Positions 26,317-40,748 of a DNA stretch of 64,000 nt are shown here, one piece after another; within the stretch, counting starts at the first letter, position 1, and every line of letters begins with the position of its first letter. Both the position numbers and the translations under genes were made by a program. The notes under the pieces were generated by a model. The model was given only the letters and a program-made list of their open reading frames with translations, searched no databases and was not told the origin of the DNA. The stretch is from the NCBI GenBank assembly GCA_025331565.1, contig JAFREQ010000038.1:3100001-3164000 (forward strand), written 5' to 3'. The stretch is from Holacanthus passer (lineage: Eukaryota; Chordata; Actinopteri; Pomacanthidae).

Positions 26317-26742
26317 TTAAAGGTCCTGAGAATCTGTTTTCTCATTCAACTTGTTACTATGAAAGATGGGGTCCTACATAAGAACAAAATTGTCCATAAA
26401 AGTTTCCATATATTTTTGTTTTGTCTAAGATTTTTGTTCAGACAAATTTGAATGGGTGGGTTGTAGCTACAAAAGGAGGTGTCACAAAATGTACCAATCG
26501 GAATTTTAATCAAAATGTGATGACATTTGTGGTTGTTTGTTTGTCAGGCTGCTGTCAATCAAATCTGATCGAACTCCACCCACACACTCTTGATTAGGCA
26601 GGAGTTTTTGTTAAAGTCTTCATAAATAATAACTAAGGATGTTTTTTCCTAACTTTGATTGTTGCTTTATTAGTCATGAATTTTTAATGTTAAAGAGAAA
26701 GACTCAAAACCTAAAATCAAGTTTTCGGGGGCTTTAAGGGCC
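26317..26742. repeat. Possible non-autonomous DNA element
   Basis: The left end reads TTTAAAGGTCCTGAGAATCTG. The right end, reversed, reads CTTAAAGCCCCCGAAAACTTGA, an imperfect inverted pair. The interior phrase CTGTCAATCAAATCTGATC recurs at about 13694-13713, showing that at least part is dispersed. The limits are tentative. Confidence 0.35.
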
Positions 26743-28597
26743 ATCAAATGTCTTTTACCTTGCAGATTGGACAGTAAGCAATAGACACAATAAATAACAT
26801 GATAACATACAATTAAAAAAAAAACCAAATCCAGATGAATTTAACAGGTAAACAATTAATTTACATCAAGACTTCAAATATTTTTCTTCGGCTTAATGTA
26901 ACACAAAGTGCCATCAAGTTCATTATTCCATAAATCTAAGCAGGCATAGTGACCACTTTCCTCGCAAACACATAAAGTCAATAAATAACATGCATACCAA
27001 AGATAATCACCCACCCTGAAAACAATGACATACCACATGTTCTCACTTCAAATAAATCTCACACGGATTAGCACAGACACTATAACTCAATACTTCTGTT
27101 GGTGCCAGCACTGCGCTGCTGCCTCTCTCTGTGCTGGGTCCTATGGCTGTGGTTCATGCTATGCTAACATTTAATCAGCACTACTGTGATAAAATGGGAA
27201 AACAGGTCCCAGTATTTTAACTGTTTCCATCTAACCTGCTGGGTGTCAGTGCTACACCTTCATGTTACATCGTCTTATTATATCACACTTTCTAGTATTC
27301 AAGTATAGCAGTTGTGTTATAAAACTGTTAAAGTATAATAGTAAGGATGGACATATTGTGGCATTTACATACTTGAGATATTGATACTTTGAGAGGGTAA
27401 AAACACTGTTAAAGGCTGTTGCACACTGAGCTGAGTTTTCTATCAACAGTAGGTGAACTGAGAGTACAGCTCAAACACATATTTGTTTCTAAACAGCCAC
27501 TACATGTGAATATTTGATTTTGTGGCTAGACAAATCAGCGTCCATAGCCGTAACACTTGTGCACTGTCAGGAATCCCCTACTCTGCTCCAATACTCTTGC
27601 TTGCTATAGGAAAAATCAATAGCACCAAACATCAAACATCAATGCTCCTCTTATACAAGGTGGAGACCGTACAATAAGACCAGTACATACTGTATATATT
27701 CCACATCATAATAATAATAATAATACCCTAATGAGCTATCTTTGGTGGAAGTACTTTTGGGCTGGAGGGAGTAAAATGTAGAATACGCTAATGTGGAGTA
27801 GATGAAAGACTGAGACTTAATAATGGGCAGTTTGAAGGTCAGTGTATGTTCAAGGAGAATTACTAATTGTAATCCTATTCTTACCTTGATTGTGCATTTA
27901 AAGATCCATTAAACAAGATTTTATGCAAATAAGCAAAGAAATTATGCAATGATATAACTTACATGGGAAAAAAATGGAGCATTGAAAAAATGGTATGCAA
28001 ACATCTTGAAAGAATAAAAAAGAATTTAAAATAGATGACAACAAAAACTACTAAAATCACATAGCTGTAGCCTAACCCAAAATGAGGGAATTTGATGAAA
28101 TCGCATCGCTACCATATACCTTTAAAATGTAGACTGTCTTTATGTGCTGAGTTGACTATGAACACACAAGGTAATGACAAACTCTCAACCTTTTCTTACT
28201 GCCTACAATGTGCACAGATGAATTGAAATGATCTGGATAGGCAGGTACAGATCATGGATGGCGAGATGGATGAATATAATCAACTCTGCACTTAAATGAT
28301 ATTTCAAATAGATATGTTGTGCCATCATACTGCTCCGATGCGGAATGTGCGAGTGGGATTGTCTTTTGGGTACCCAGTGTGTGCATTGTGTGTCACTTCT
28401 TTCCTCACAAAAAACCCTCATGTAGTGAGGTTACTGTAATGGCAGATAAAGATACTGTGGCGCCTGTAGGGGGCAGCACATAACATGACACAACAGCTGG
28501 CTTGTGGTAACCTGTATGGGCATGTGTGAGTGTATACATGTGTGCAGTAGGTGTTTTGTGATTAGAAAGGCAGTAACATCAGATCTTGGTCAGTGAT

Positions 28598-29390
28598 AAA
28601 TGAAACATCCATCCATCCATCCATTTTCTGCTGCTTAGCGGGGGCTGGGTTGGCGTGGCAGCAGGCTAAGCAAGGTAGTCCAGCCATCTCCCCAACAACG
28701 TATCCTAGCTCTTCTTGAGGGACCCTGAGGTGTTCCCAAGCCAGAAGAAATATATTATCACGCCTGAAAAAACCTCCAAAGGAAGGTGCCCAGGAGGATC
28801 CTGATTCAGACACATGAACCACCTCGACTGGCTTCCACCAATCCATCTGTCTAATTCTATTTAACCCTAATTCGCAAACAAGACCATGAGATACTTGAAG
28901 TCCTCCACTTGGGCAGCAACTCACTCTCAACCCGGAGGGAGCAGGCCACTCTGGCAGGGAACCATGGCCTCAGACTTAGAGGTGCTGACGCTCATGCTAA
29001 ATGCTTCACATTCGACTGAGAACTGCCACAGTGTGTGTTAAAGGTCTTAGTATGATGAAGCCAACAGAATCATGTCATCTGCAAAGAGCAGAGAAGCAAT
29101 TCTAAGGTCCACAACCCGGATACTCTCCTCCCCTGGATGCACCTTGAGGTTCTATCCACAAAGACAATTTGTGACTTGGGACAAACCTTACAAAGACCAA
29201 CACTCACTGAAAATGTGTGTGACTTCCTGCTCAAAAATATGGACACGGATCTCACTCTGGTAGCAACGGCCACTGTACCCCATACACCCGCAGTGCCCTC
29301 ACAAGACTCCCTGGAGAACATGTTCTTAAGCCTTAAGCAAAACACATGTAGGAAAAAACATGACAAACACACAAACACAACAGGATAAAG
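28598..29390 (-). mobile_element. LINE 3'-end relic with ATGGATGG tail
   Basis: On the minus strand the translation AWEHLRVPQEELGYVVGEM runs on to a KMDGWMD tail. This is the familiar C-terminus of a teleost non-LTR retrotransposon (consensus like AWERLGIPPEELDEVAGE..RKWMDGW), ending in ATGGATGGATGG at 28600-28624. The 28920-29160 part (with CATCTGCAAAGAGCAGAGA) matches an internal part of the same kind of element. Multiple stops show it is dead. It may consist of two fragments. Confidence 0.65.
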
Positions 29391-30847
29391 GAAACATCAA
29401 CCCTCAAACAGTCTTTACACTGTTAGATATAATCAATTTAGGATCATTGCACTCCAGAAGCCATTTTGTCATAAAGTGGTGTAATTTTCCTTTTTGTAAG
29501 ACCAATATTCCCCTGTCCTGCCTCATCTATTTCCACTTTATTTAAAGTCCCCCTCCAGTCAAAAATGTGTTTGGCTTATTGTTACTTCACTTGAATGTTT
29601 GACCTTCGAGTTTAACACAACAAAACTGCTTTCACATTCATCTGCTGAAGGAGGAAAGTTTCTCTTTAGTTGCCTTAAATCTCAGTATAAGACCTGTATG
29701 TACAAACATGATGAAAACTAGTTTGGAAGCCAATGATAAAGCAGATGCAACCTAACAAGTGTGATGTGGAAACATACACTGAGGAATGGACTTTTCAGTG
29801 AACTAAGATCTTGTATCCAGCAGTTGAACTTTTGCATTTGTATTTTGTATTAATTACAGTGTTTGCATATTCATAGATTCTGGATCTTCAACAAGGGAAT
29901 GAGTAAATGTATTTGTACATTTATAACTTGTGGTAAAACCATATTATACACAAATTATTATTCAAATTAGAGCATTTTATATGTCTTAAAAGATCTCAAG
30001 GGATCTTTAGGGATTCAAAATCTGTCTTTTCTATGATGAATGTCACACTGTTGATTGTCATTACAGCTCTAGAAAAGAATCCTTTGCTTTTTGACCATGT
30101 TGGTAGTTTGTCAAACAATCTGAATGTGATGTAGCATCTTACAACTTTGGCAATTAACTTTGGCAGAAATACAAAAAAAAAACACCACTGAACAACAAAA
30201 TGGAACCCAAAAATGCTAGTTTCATCACAAACCCCTGCATTTAACAGTGTTTTAGGCATGATTTTTCCTTTAGCAACTGCTGCTCTTTCTGACATTGAGC
30301 CCACTTTCAGAGCGCACTACTCCCTCTCCACTCGGAAGCGTTGCCTCACTACTAATCTGCGTAGCTTTTGTGACAAGTGGGCAAGCCGGTGGTGTTGGAT
30401 TCTTGTCTATGCAGGTGCTATGGTACATGCCGTGTACTTAGAGATAGAGCTGCTTTGCTGGTACAGCAGTGCCCTCCCCTCTGCTTAAGCTGCTAGCTGA
30501 CTGCGAGTTGCTCGCTCAGCCTGTTTCCCAGTGTGACAGATTTGTCCACTAACTCCAGTGGATGCCCTCAAATAAAGCTGAAATAAATAAAGTTCTTAAA
30601 ATTCTCTCCAGACCGGCTGCATCTCCAGCCAGAGCCTCCCAGCAGCCCACTGTAGTCCACTGTGCAGTCTTCATGATGGTGTTCACATCATTTTCTTGTT
30701 TTACTCTCTCCATTCCAAGTGGGCCGCTGATGCTGTTCCATATGCTTTTCCCAGTTATTTTGTGATGCCAGTTAACCAATCAACAAAGAATCCAATTAAT
30801 TAATCAATCAATGAGTCACTCTAATCAGCCAGTTGGACACCGGCTGT

Positions 30848-33800
30848 TCACTTGGTCTTGGGCACCACCAGTATTTCATCACCATCTTGGATGCTGTAGG
30901 AGTGGAGGGCCCGGGTGTTGTACTTCATTTCCTCCGGACCAAAGGCGCTGCACTTGTCGATGTAATAGAGCCTCATGCTGTTGGTGGACAGCTGGACCAC
31001 TGTTGTCAGCTGCTTCTTCAGCTCAGCTACTGTCTGGTCCAAACGGATGTTCAGCTGAGGCAAAGACAAACAGTTTCTATATTTTAGATGTTAAATAGAC
31101 ACCCATTTCACTCTGAATAAGTACAAAAGCATAAAAGCTAAAGTCTGAAGGTTTTACAGTCTGCACACAGTGACTTTAAGAAGAATATCTGATAGCTTTG
31201 ATGGTAAAACACAAAAAACATAACCCTGGCTATGGATTTAAGGGCACTCACACGCTATTTCATTTTACATGTCTTTCCATTCCAGTGTAGTTTATCTAAA
31301 TGTGCATAGTTTGTTATCGAAAATTAATTTGATGACCTGAATACAGACATTCCACTGAACATTTACAAAATATATAAGCTATTGGTCAAGAGACTACATT
31401 TGGCTGCTAGCCAACATAAATCAGAGAATCAGAGTTTTAGGACAAATGTATAGTTAAGCCTAAATTCATTAATCTTATTTATCTTAATGCAACAAGCCAT
31501 AAACACAACACCGACATCTTAACACCTTATAACGTTTATGTTAGCAAACAGTTGCTTATTTATACATTAAGAAGATGTAGCAACATTAGCATTAATTTGT
31601 GGTCATGCTTCTATCCACTCAAAGAGTTTAAGTCCAGTATTCACTCTTTGTTTAACTGTGTTGCTCCCCACAAACTGATGAGATTTACTAAGTGAGGGAT
31701 ACAATAATCAGTCCATTTGAATTTGATAATAAGGGTTAGAGTTAGTGTTGCTCGTTGAACGGGTATTAATAATACCCTGAAGCGTTTGACCAATTAGTCT
31801 TTCACAATAAAAGGTTTCATAAAACTTGTAGTACTCATTGTGAGCCACCAACTGTGCAGAACATGGGAGACTGAATATTTGTTTAGTATAGAGTTAAAAT
31901 GATTCAACTTATAAAATGTTTCCATCATGTCCTTCCAAGCAAAGTGAACACGAAAAGAGGGTGCACATGACACATCTATGTAGTTTCTATGGCTCGATCG
32001 TGCAATAACTAAATACCTGCTTGATCTTTTTTACAGTGTGCAAAAGCACATATCATGAAAGTATAACTAGGCAGCTTTGTCAGTTGGTGAAACCAAGAAC
32101 CACTCAACAGGACTGCAAGGCCAAGTATGAATGGAGGAGTGACAAAAGGATGTAATGTTATATGATATCACTTGAAGCCCTGTCTCTCAAGTTGTTCTAT
32201 ACTTGTGAACTATTCAGAACAATACCTCATTCCATACTTAACACACCTGTTCCACTTTTTCCTCACAGTGAACCTCCACCTGGGCACGGCAGCGAGGTCG
32301 GAGGTCAATCTCAGCAAGCGGTTCCAGCTTCCCATACTTGGTTACCAGGGAATGGTATCTGAGGAGGCAGAGAGCAGGTTGTGCTGTCAGTCTTATAGGC
32401 ACACACACCGTTGTAGTTAGTGAGTATAGACAGTGAGAGCAGCGTACCTACAAGGCAGCTCCTCCTCAGGGTAGTCTAAGTAGTAACGGATGAAGAACCT
32501 CTCTGCGTCTTCTCTCTCACTGTCAGTCACAACACTGCCGTTTAGCAGCGATATTGAAGGGAGCCTGAAAGAAAGCACATACATTCTGTAAAAATATGTG
32601 GCAAATGTACCAGATCATTGCCTTCAGATGCCAAGAATTCCTCAGTGTCAGGAGAAAACAGAATAAGCTTTCTATTTACTATAAAGAAAGTCCATTCTCA
32701 CTGATGTCACTGATTGATGATGATGGGACTCACTGTGCTATCATGAGGCTGCGTCGCTCTGCATTGGTGTAGGTCTGCAGTAAGGGAATGCCCTGCAGCC
32801 GCACCTCCTCCAACTTAGGAAAGAAGTTGAGCTTCTCAATGTCGTCCCATTGGTTGAGACCTGGCAACACACAGACAAGTCATGTTTCAAACAGGTAGGA
32901 CAAAGAAACAAGGACAGTAGACAAGTATTAGAAGGAGATGTATGGTGTATTCAGTGGGTCAGCATTATCCTGAAGGGGAAAAATGAGAACTAATCCCAGC
33001 TTTAAGGCTGAAGACAAGGCTTGAGTGAAGAGTGATGGCACTGTACATGCACAACATACAAACTGTTTTCTGTTTGAAGAGTTTTGCATTTCAGATTTTG
33101 GCCATTTGTTTTTCTCTGTGCTCTTTTCATTGATTTGAAGTGAGCAGGGATTAGTTAGGAAAAGGTGATACATACATACTGTACATACTTCAGAACAGCA
33201 ATCAGGATTTTTTTTTCTCCAGGATGTTTTTTTTTTTTTTTTTTAATTTTTACTGTAGCTTATCTCATCATGAATATTCAACATAGTTGAGATTTGAAGC
33301 CGTGCTTTTTGGGCTTTATGGGACTGGTAAAATAATGTTAATGTACACAATGTACACAATTCTTCCCATTCCTTAATCACCTTACCAAAGCCTAAATCCG
33401 GCATGCATGACTGTCAGATTCACAGTTGTTGTTGCTGGACTTGATGCATCACATGGCAGTAAAAATGTGAAGTGTGCCTCTGCTCCAAGAATAAGTTTGG
33501 TGATATCCATATTTTACTTATTGTCAAGAAATGCCTAGACAAGATGAAAGCCAACCTGTCTAAAACCTGCAATGCACTGCTGTTTAAGGAAATGACTGAG
33601 TGTTTTTTTAACACTAAGTCTTCAGAAGGAACCAATATAATAAAATATATTGACAATGACAATAAAAATATTCATGAAAGTATCTAGTCACAATGTTAAT
33701 CATTAATCCTTTCTTTGCTGTCTTATCATCACCTGTTTTAAGACATTGGAACTCAAGTCTAAAAATTCCTGTACCAAGGGAAACTGTGGTGGGAACCAGT

Positions 33801-36800
33801 GAAATGATCTCAGCCTGTGAGCAGAATTCATTTTTGTTTAAAAAAAAAAAAGTCTTCAGGGTTTAATCTGACACTAAATGACTTGCAAGAAGGATGTTTT
33901 CCTGTGCCGTGGGCAAAGGAGATATGACAAAGTGATGCATTGAAGTCTATTCGAACACGTCTTTGTATATTGTTTTTGTCCCTTCTACTTTCAACAGAAC
34001 TCTAAAAATAGATTCACCGCTGATACTCCCCAAAATAGAAACAGTTCCTGAGATGAAAGTTGACGAGGAGAAGAATCTGTCGTAATACTCTGCAAATAAC
34101 ACAAAGCTTTTAGGATACGGTGACATGTTTGCTTGAGCTAATTTTATCAGCTGTTAAGTCATTGGGCACAGATGCTGATACTGTCATTCTGGACGAACTC
34201 AGAGAGAAAAAAAGCTGTACACTAAAAGTAAGAAGTAATTCAGTGTTTCCACCTAAAATATCAATGCGAATTGTTTAACAAGTCTGTTACAAAAACACAC
34301 ACATAACAAGTCAATACTACATTTTCACTGACCAGAGTTGTGCAGGTTGATGCTGCGCAGGTTGGGGAAGAGTCGTTGCAGGATATCCTTGTCGTCCTGA
34401 ATGGAGGCCAAGTTGTTGTTGGCCATGACCAGAGTGTCCAGGCTGGGGAACATTGAGCCAAACTTGCGGACTTCGGCCCAGTCCTTGAGGCTGTTGTCGG
34501 TGATGTGAAGCAGGCGCAAGGTAGGGCAGGCCACACTGGAGGCACTCACACTGCTGTACTCATTAAGGCACAGGAACAACTCCTCCAGCCTGCAGGACAA
34601 CACGGGAGAAGACAGGGCAGACGGTGAAGAGGACTGTTGTGCCACGAGAAACACAAATGGACAAATCAGTCAAAATCAGCCTCTTCTGAAGACAATGTAG
34701 GGACTACTTCTTCAGTAGAAAGCAGTTCCTTAACAACTTATGAACCCTGTCTACCGACCCTAAAATGCACAGTACATACAGTACTAAACAGACTAAACAA
34801 GTAAATAGCCATTCCTGAACCCCACCCTTTTTACACTATAAAACTTACTAATGTGGTTGTAGGTAGCACTTTTGCTGTTGTCTTTCTGTGGATTAGCTCA
34901 GAGCAGTAGTTTATGTAGACAGTGATTTTAAAAGGGTGGATTAGATATAAAATACACACACACAAAACCCATCCAACTTTCACACTTGGGATACTCACCC
35001 ACTTCTCTCCCTCTTCATTGTCTGGACTGGAATTTATTATATTATACATTATAGATATTATATATTCTGTATAATGTCTTACTACACATGTATTGTCTAT
35101 AGACCATTTAATATAATAGATGTAATACAATATCACATATGTGATCCTCCATCATAAAACACAAGTATGGTGTCTTGTATACTACACATATCATTTTATG
35201 TATTTATTACTTTATCTCTATTCATGTGTTCTTACTGCAATGCCCATATTCCCCACGTAAGGATCAATAAAGGCTCATATTATGCTATATTATCTTAAAT
35301 ATGTGTCAGTTACATACTGTTGGTCTGTTTGGTCTGAAAGTGTTCAGAGTGGGATGATTACTTTACAGGGGGGAAAGGTGGATGAGGTGATTTTTCTTTA
35401 TCTTTTAGGAATTGATCTGTATGTATTTAATTATCTTTCAATAGCAATATATTGCAAAAATAAACAAACAAACAAACAAGAAAGTAGTTCCAATGAAACT
35501 GTTCATAATGTGATTTGTGGATTATCCTGAGTAACAGGGATATTTTTTTCTGGAAAGACATAAACATAAAATACAATATAAACAATAGGTAATTTTTCAT
35601 TGCTCTGAACACCAAAACAAAATTTCATTCACTTCCATTACGGCGGTTTTGTAATTGGCTGACTTGTCTGTCACAAGCAAGCAGCACAAGCCAGTGAATG
35701 CCTTCAGTCTCAGCACAGGATTGAAAACTGGTCCCCCTGTTTGGCTTCTTTGAGATTGGCCAAAATCATTGCACAAGCCTTTGGAGAAATGGACAAACAG
35801 TGATCAACTATTCTTCTTACTCAGGTATCTCCCGAGTGAGCAGCATCACAGTGTCCCAAGACACTTGTGTGTTGTTGAGGACGAGGCGTCGGACCCGGGA
35901 AAAGGCCTCAGCACACCGCGGCTCAAGGGTCAGTCCCGCCAGGGGGTTAGAGCTCAGGTTCAGGAACTCCAGGTTTGGGATACTGGACACAATTTTACTG
36001 ATCTGAAAATGAGATAAAGAAAGTTAGACAGATTTTACTTCTTGGATAACATATGGCTACAGATCTTTACTGGTCATTACAATTTGTATCTCATCATCAC
36101 AAATTTTTGTTCTCTGCTGGGCACATTGACCTTCTAGTCCTTGCAGGATAAGGCTGGCAGTATTCTATGTTTAACTTATTGTCGACAAATTTCATGAAAA
36201 GACCAAAGCCGACGGTGCATAGTCTGTAACATTCCAGCAGCCATGCTATGTCTGTGGCCCTCAGCTCCAATCCCATTGGTTAGATAGGAATCTTAAAAAA
36301 GGCTCACAAATAGATACTTTCATTTATTAAATGGCTCAGCAATTTCCCAAAATAGCTGGTCACTGGAGTTTTCAGTTAACATTACTCAGACAGGAGAAAA
36401 TAGTGCATTTGTTGAGGACTATTTTCATGTGTGGATAATTACATATTTGATGCTCTAGTGTGTATTTCCAGCAGCAGGATGGTGTATGTGGTATTGAATC
36501 AAAATAAAGTACAGTGTGTGTGTTCATGGTAATGAAGTAACATGTCAGCCAGCGCAACAGTGTGACTCACTGATGTGTTTTTAATATTTTTTGGATGACA
36601 ATGGAGCTCTACGGCCCAGAGGAATGAGATATATCAGGCTTTGGATGTAAAGACAGTACTTGTTAGTAGGACGCATTCACTGTTGGCTTGTCTTTGTACA
36701 GGATTTGTTGACAATACATAATACAAGAATATTACCAGTCTTATCCTTTAAAGGAAATGAATACAGTCATAAATCCAGAGACAGCACCTCATGCCAGTCC

Positions 36801-38728
36801 TGCAGCTTGTTATGAGACAGGTCCAGCTCCATGACATGGGCACAGAAGGCAGCAATCTCAGCCTGGTCTCCTGCTCTGCTGATCCCACAGCTATTCAACA
36901 CCAGCACACTGGGCAGGTTAAGACGGTCTGGAGGTGAAGTGGGAGAGGATGAAAGGAAGACACAATGAGGGTTAGTCAGACAGAAGGGGGTTTTTTTGTA
37001 TTTGGGTAAACTAGCCTTGAGATTAAATATAATGAGTCACAGGAAACTGTGATTTGTTAAAACAAAAAAGTCAGTTAATAAATCAGTATAATACTTAAAT
37101 GGAAAACTCTTACACTGTTATACAAAACCAATTTTGAGGGCCAGTGTATTGGTAAATTAATACAGCTATGTGCTGTTGCTACCATATAAACAAGGAGATG
37201 AGAAAGAAAACGACCAGAAAATTTCTTCTAGGACACAAAAACTGCAAGTTGGACTTCTGTGCCACTTACGGATGTGTGATGACATCTGTGTTTCATTTAT
37301 GATGTAGGCCTAGTTTACTGAAGTAGTGGGGTTTATATTGCATAAATTGTTAATGCCGGCAGCATTAAAAACATTCAGAAAAAATCTTTGAGATGGTTTC
37401 CATATCACAATGAAAATGAGTAAGGTCTTTAGCCCCAACTAATTGTACTTCATCCCCTCACAGACTTGACGTCAGGCCATGATGGTGAACACAACACGGT
37501 GCATAAGACAAGTCCACCAGGGCTCAGTCTGCAAGTCTGGAGGGGGCACATTTAGATTCAGTAGATTCTGTATTTTTAAGTAATGGGTGAAACTGGATAG
37601 AAACTCTCTTTGTCTGGCAATCACTCACAACTGCCTTCTCTAACCACATAGGAAGCAGCCGTATGTAACAAGCCTTGGTCCATTTTACGCAGGCTGTGGT
37701 GAGGTAGGTAATGAAAATGACAAGCACATATACTGTACATCTGTGAGTCAAAGCCAGTCATCAAGGCAGTCAGAACAGCTTGGAGCTCTAAAGACAGTAG
37801 AGATGGTTGTAAACTTCAGGAAACATGCAGCCCCACCCGTCCCATCACCCTGAGTGATATACAGTACATCTGCCTCCTGGGCAGCATCATCACCCAGGAC
37901 CTCAAGTGAGAGCTGAACGTCAGCTCCATCACCAAGAAATCACAGAAAAGGATGTACTTTCTGCAGCAGCTAAAAAAGTTCCACCTTCCAATGACAATAG
38001 TGGTTCACTTCTACACCACCATCACTGAGTCCATCACCTCCTCTATCACCTGGTCTGCTGCTGCCACTGACAAGACAAGAGCAGACTGCAGAGTTTCACT
38101 CACTCTACTGAAATCTGTCATCCCTCCACAACCTGCACTCCTCCAGAGCCCTGAGGTGTGCAGGTAAGACTGTGGCTGACCCCTCCCACCGCAGACACTA
38201 ACTTCTTCAGTCACTTCCCTCCGACAGGAGGCTGCAGTCTATCAAACTAGCCTCATTAACAAGGCCAGAGACCCCCACTGACACTGACTGATTACTGTCT
38301 TGCACATTTCCAATATTCCTCATAATGCATACTGTGAACTTTTGCACATTCCCAGGTGAATACTTTGCACATTCCGGCAAAACTGTAGAGCTCTGTAACA
38401 TATTGTACATATTTATATATTTTTTCATATTTTATTGTCAATTTTCGAATTTTGTTTATGCTGCTGGACTTGCAGTACTTGCTTGTTGTATTTCCACATA
38501 TTTTTCTACTTACTATGTTGATTATTGCAATTTTTATGCACCAAAAAAACCAAACCTATTTTGACTGATCACCAGCTCACCTTTCATCGGAGAGCCTTGA
38601 GGACCTGCAGTGGGCACCACTACCACCCCCATACCAGGCCCTCTGCGGTACGGAAAGTTCTCTGGACTGTACTTTTCACTCATCACCTCCACAAAGGTAC
38701 GACCCTCCATGTCCTCTGGTGGCTCCAT
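30848..38728 (-). CDS. tbcel: tbcel: tubulin folding cofactor E-like (LRRC35), 8 coding exons
   Basis: Exons, in order of translation, are 38581-38728, 36788-36927, 35821-36002, 34333-34589, 32734-32860, 32448-32564, 32247-32358 and 30848-31054 (TGA at 30848-30850). They sum to 1,290 bases, a 429-residue protein against 424 in human TBCEL, and every junction is in phase with GT-AG ends. The N-terminus carries SEKYSPENFPYRRGPGMGV, nearly identical to the human protein. Leucine-rich repeats follow from about residue 50 to 260 (LDLSHNKLQDWHE, LEFLNLSSNPL, LRRLVLNN-like, LRLLHITDNSLKDW, LDTLVMANNNL). Then comes the LRRCT-like segment (LLNGSVVTDSEREDAERFFI) and a C-terminal ubiquitin-like domain (IRLDQTVAELKKQL). 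TBCEL resembles cofactor E without the CAP-Gly domain and in mammals destabilises tubulin and microtubules. The start MEPPEDMEGRTF was chosen because the upstream in-frame codon is GTG. Confidence 0.96.
37765..38540 (+). mobile_element. LINE (L2/CR1-like) reverse-transcriptase relic in tbcel intron
   Basis: The plus strand encodes degenerate pieces EMVVNFRKHAAP-like, then YFLQQLKKFHLP and VHFYTTITESITSSITW. These match the conserved end of a fish LINE reverse transcriptase (consensus like YFLRQLRKF and FYxAIIESVLxxSITVW). An AT-rich 3' tail with TTTGCACATTCC repeats follows. It lies antisense to tbcel in the intron 36928-38580. Stops show it is inactive. Confidence 0.6.
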
Positions 38729-40082
38729 GGCTCTGTCCCGCTGCACAGCCTCCCCCTCAGCTGGTCAGCAGTGTAAGAAAGAGACCTTTTTAACTGTGTA
38801 ATCCAACCATACTATACTACTATACTACTATATATGTATATATCCATTTTTTTTTTTACATGAAATGGCTCATATAAAGGAAAGAAGAATTTTAAAATTA
38901 TTTTCTCAAATAATTAATTAATAATTTGGCCTATGAAACAGCAGAAAATAGGGCAAAGTGCCTATCACAACCACTCAGAGACCAACATAACAAGGTGACT
39001 AAAGCCATGTTGTTTTTGTTCAAACCACAGTTCACAAAACAAAGATATTTAATTTCAAATAATACAGTAAAGAGAAAAGCAGCAAATCCTCTTACTGAGG
39101 AAGCTGGAACCAGAAAATCTTTAGCATTTTTTTTCGATAAATGACTTAAATGATAATCAGCTATCAAAATAGTCAAGATTTGACAAACTGAGCTGTCAAA
39201 GTTCTGTAGCATTCCGGAAATTTCATGACCTGCAAGGCACTGAAGCCCAGTGCTTTGACCTTCTGTTGCAATTTATCCGCTGGTTTCACAAAGCAGAAAA
39301 CGGGTCTAAAATTTCAAACACTAGTGTCCTGTTATCCAGTTCAGTTATCAGTCCTTTCATTTCAGGTATCCACTTGCACTTTTACTGACTCCTCATGCCA
39401 TACAGAGTCATTAATAACATCATAATAGTACATTTTGTAGATAAAATGGCCAGGTCTGATAAATGTCTGCATTTCTTTTAAAGAGAGGTACGAATGATAA
39501 TGGGAGCAGGGAGGGACACAAGGAGGTGTCCTCAACACTTTATCAGCAAACCACAGAGATACTGTCCCATTTAAACATCCCTGAATCAGCCCGCAGGAGA
39601 GAGACAAGAAAGCTGAACTTTTGAAGATACAAAATAATGTGAAGAAAGCCCTTTTGACCTAAGTTATCACTTAACTTTCTATAATTAGAATGACGAGTAG
39701 CTGTGTGTGTTTTAAAACGCTCGGTGGGCAGAGCCTTGCTGTGGAATCTGCTGCAGGCAAGCATAAATTATGTAGTGGTTTTGCTGAAATAAAAAAATAA
39801 AAGGATCATGTTACGATATCTTATTTGGCAGAAATGGGCTGCAGTAAATTGTGGTAATGTATGAAAGCACTTTGTTACTCTTTAGCCAATAAATCAAGTT
39901 ATTTGCTAAAACGCCATAGTTCTTTTTACAGACATAACACAAATAACACACTGATCAAACACAACATGTAAGTGAGTTGTTTGGCCCAGTGTTTGAAAGA
40001 ATCACACCGATTCATAAACTGTTTCTTTAATCTCCAAATGAATATGGTTATAGTTGAAAAGATATGGCAGAAAGCGTCTTAC

Positions 40083-40153
40083 CTGAAGAGACGTTTCCCT
40101 TGATTTGACCACTATCACTGCTCACTGTCTGCTGCTGTGTTTGTACTGATGGC
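40083..40153 (-). other. tbcel: Candidate noncoding second exon of tbcel
   Basis: On the minus strand GATTTCTTTGACAG| forms a strong acceptor at 40154 and TCTTCAG|GTAAGAC a strong donor (GT at 40081-40082), giving a 71-base untranslated exon between the promoter and the ATG exon. This is inferred from splice motifs and position. Confidence 0.5.
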
Positions 40154-40748
40154 CTGTCAAAGAAATCAGTAGTCGCCTGATTCATTTTGCATCCACTGAC
40201 AGATGTGTTTGTTCATTCAATCTAAGTGCAACTGAAACTAAATATCATTGACTTTTACTCAAGATAAAGCTGTCTATTTGGAAGACAAGGTCTACAGTCA
40301 TAGTCTGTCTTACTCCAGAGTGGCTGGTAGGGCTGACAGATGTCTCCAGAAGAAATGCTGCTCCCTCTTTGGTCAGTTGTCAGGATTTGCTCTGGACAGG
40401 CCAGAAATGGGAAGACTTGGAGGGCATTCACCACATGACGCTGGAGAGAAAGCAAGGTCAAAGATCAGTTTCTGTCTCGTTACGAGACAACAAGATTATG
40501 TGGACATTACAACATCCACATAATCAAAAGAACATGAAAGGACATTGACATTTATTGAAAGTGGAGCAGAGTGTTGCTGTGCCTGCACAGTGCACATACA
40601 CACAGACAGGAATTTCTGCACAAGGGTGACACAGTTAAACCCAATTATCTGTCAGTGACAATATAAAAATACTCAGTGACTGATGATTGTGCAGTAAGTG
40701 AGTCACTTGAATAGTGAAGAAAACAAGTCAATGGAGGTAAAATTGGTC

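Larger units (their letters stand above)
23600..29500. other. Intergenic region between usp2 and tbcel
   Basis: No supported gene on either strand. Contents are a TCTA microsatellite (24032-24076), a possible mobile-element copy (about 26317-26742) and a LINE relic (28598-29390). The rest is AT-rich and featureless to me. Confidence 0.6.

Noticed and set aside
29137..29388. 83-codon plus-strand frame with TNTTG end
   Set aside because: It lies within the LINE relic on the opposite strand and matches no family.
38525..38801. Plus-strand frames overlapping the first tbcel coding exon
   Set aside because: They are antisense shadows of the conserved MSEKYSPENFPYRRGPGMG exon.
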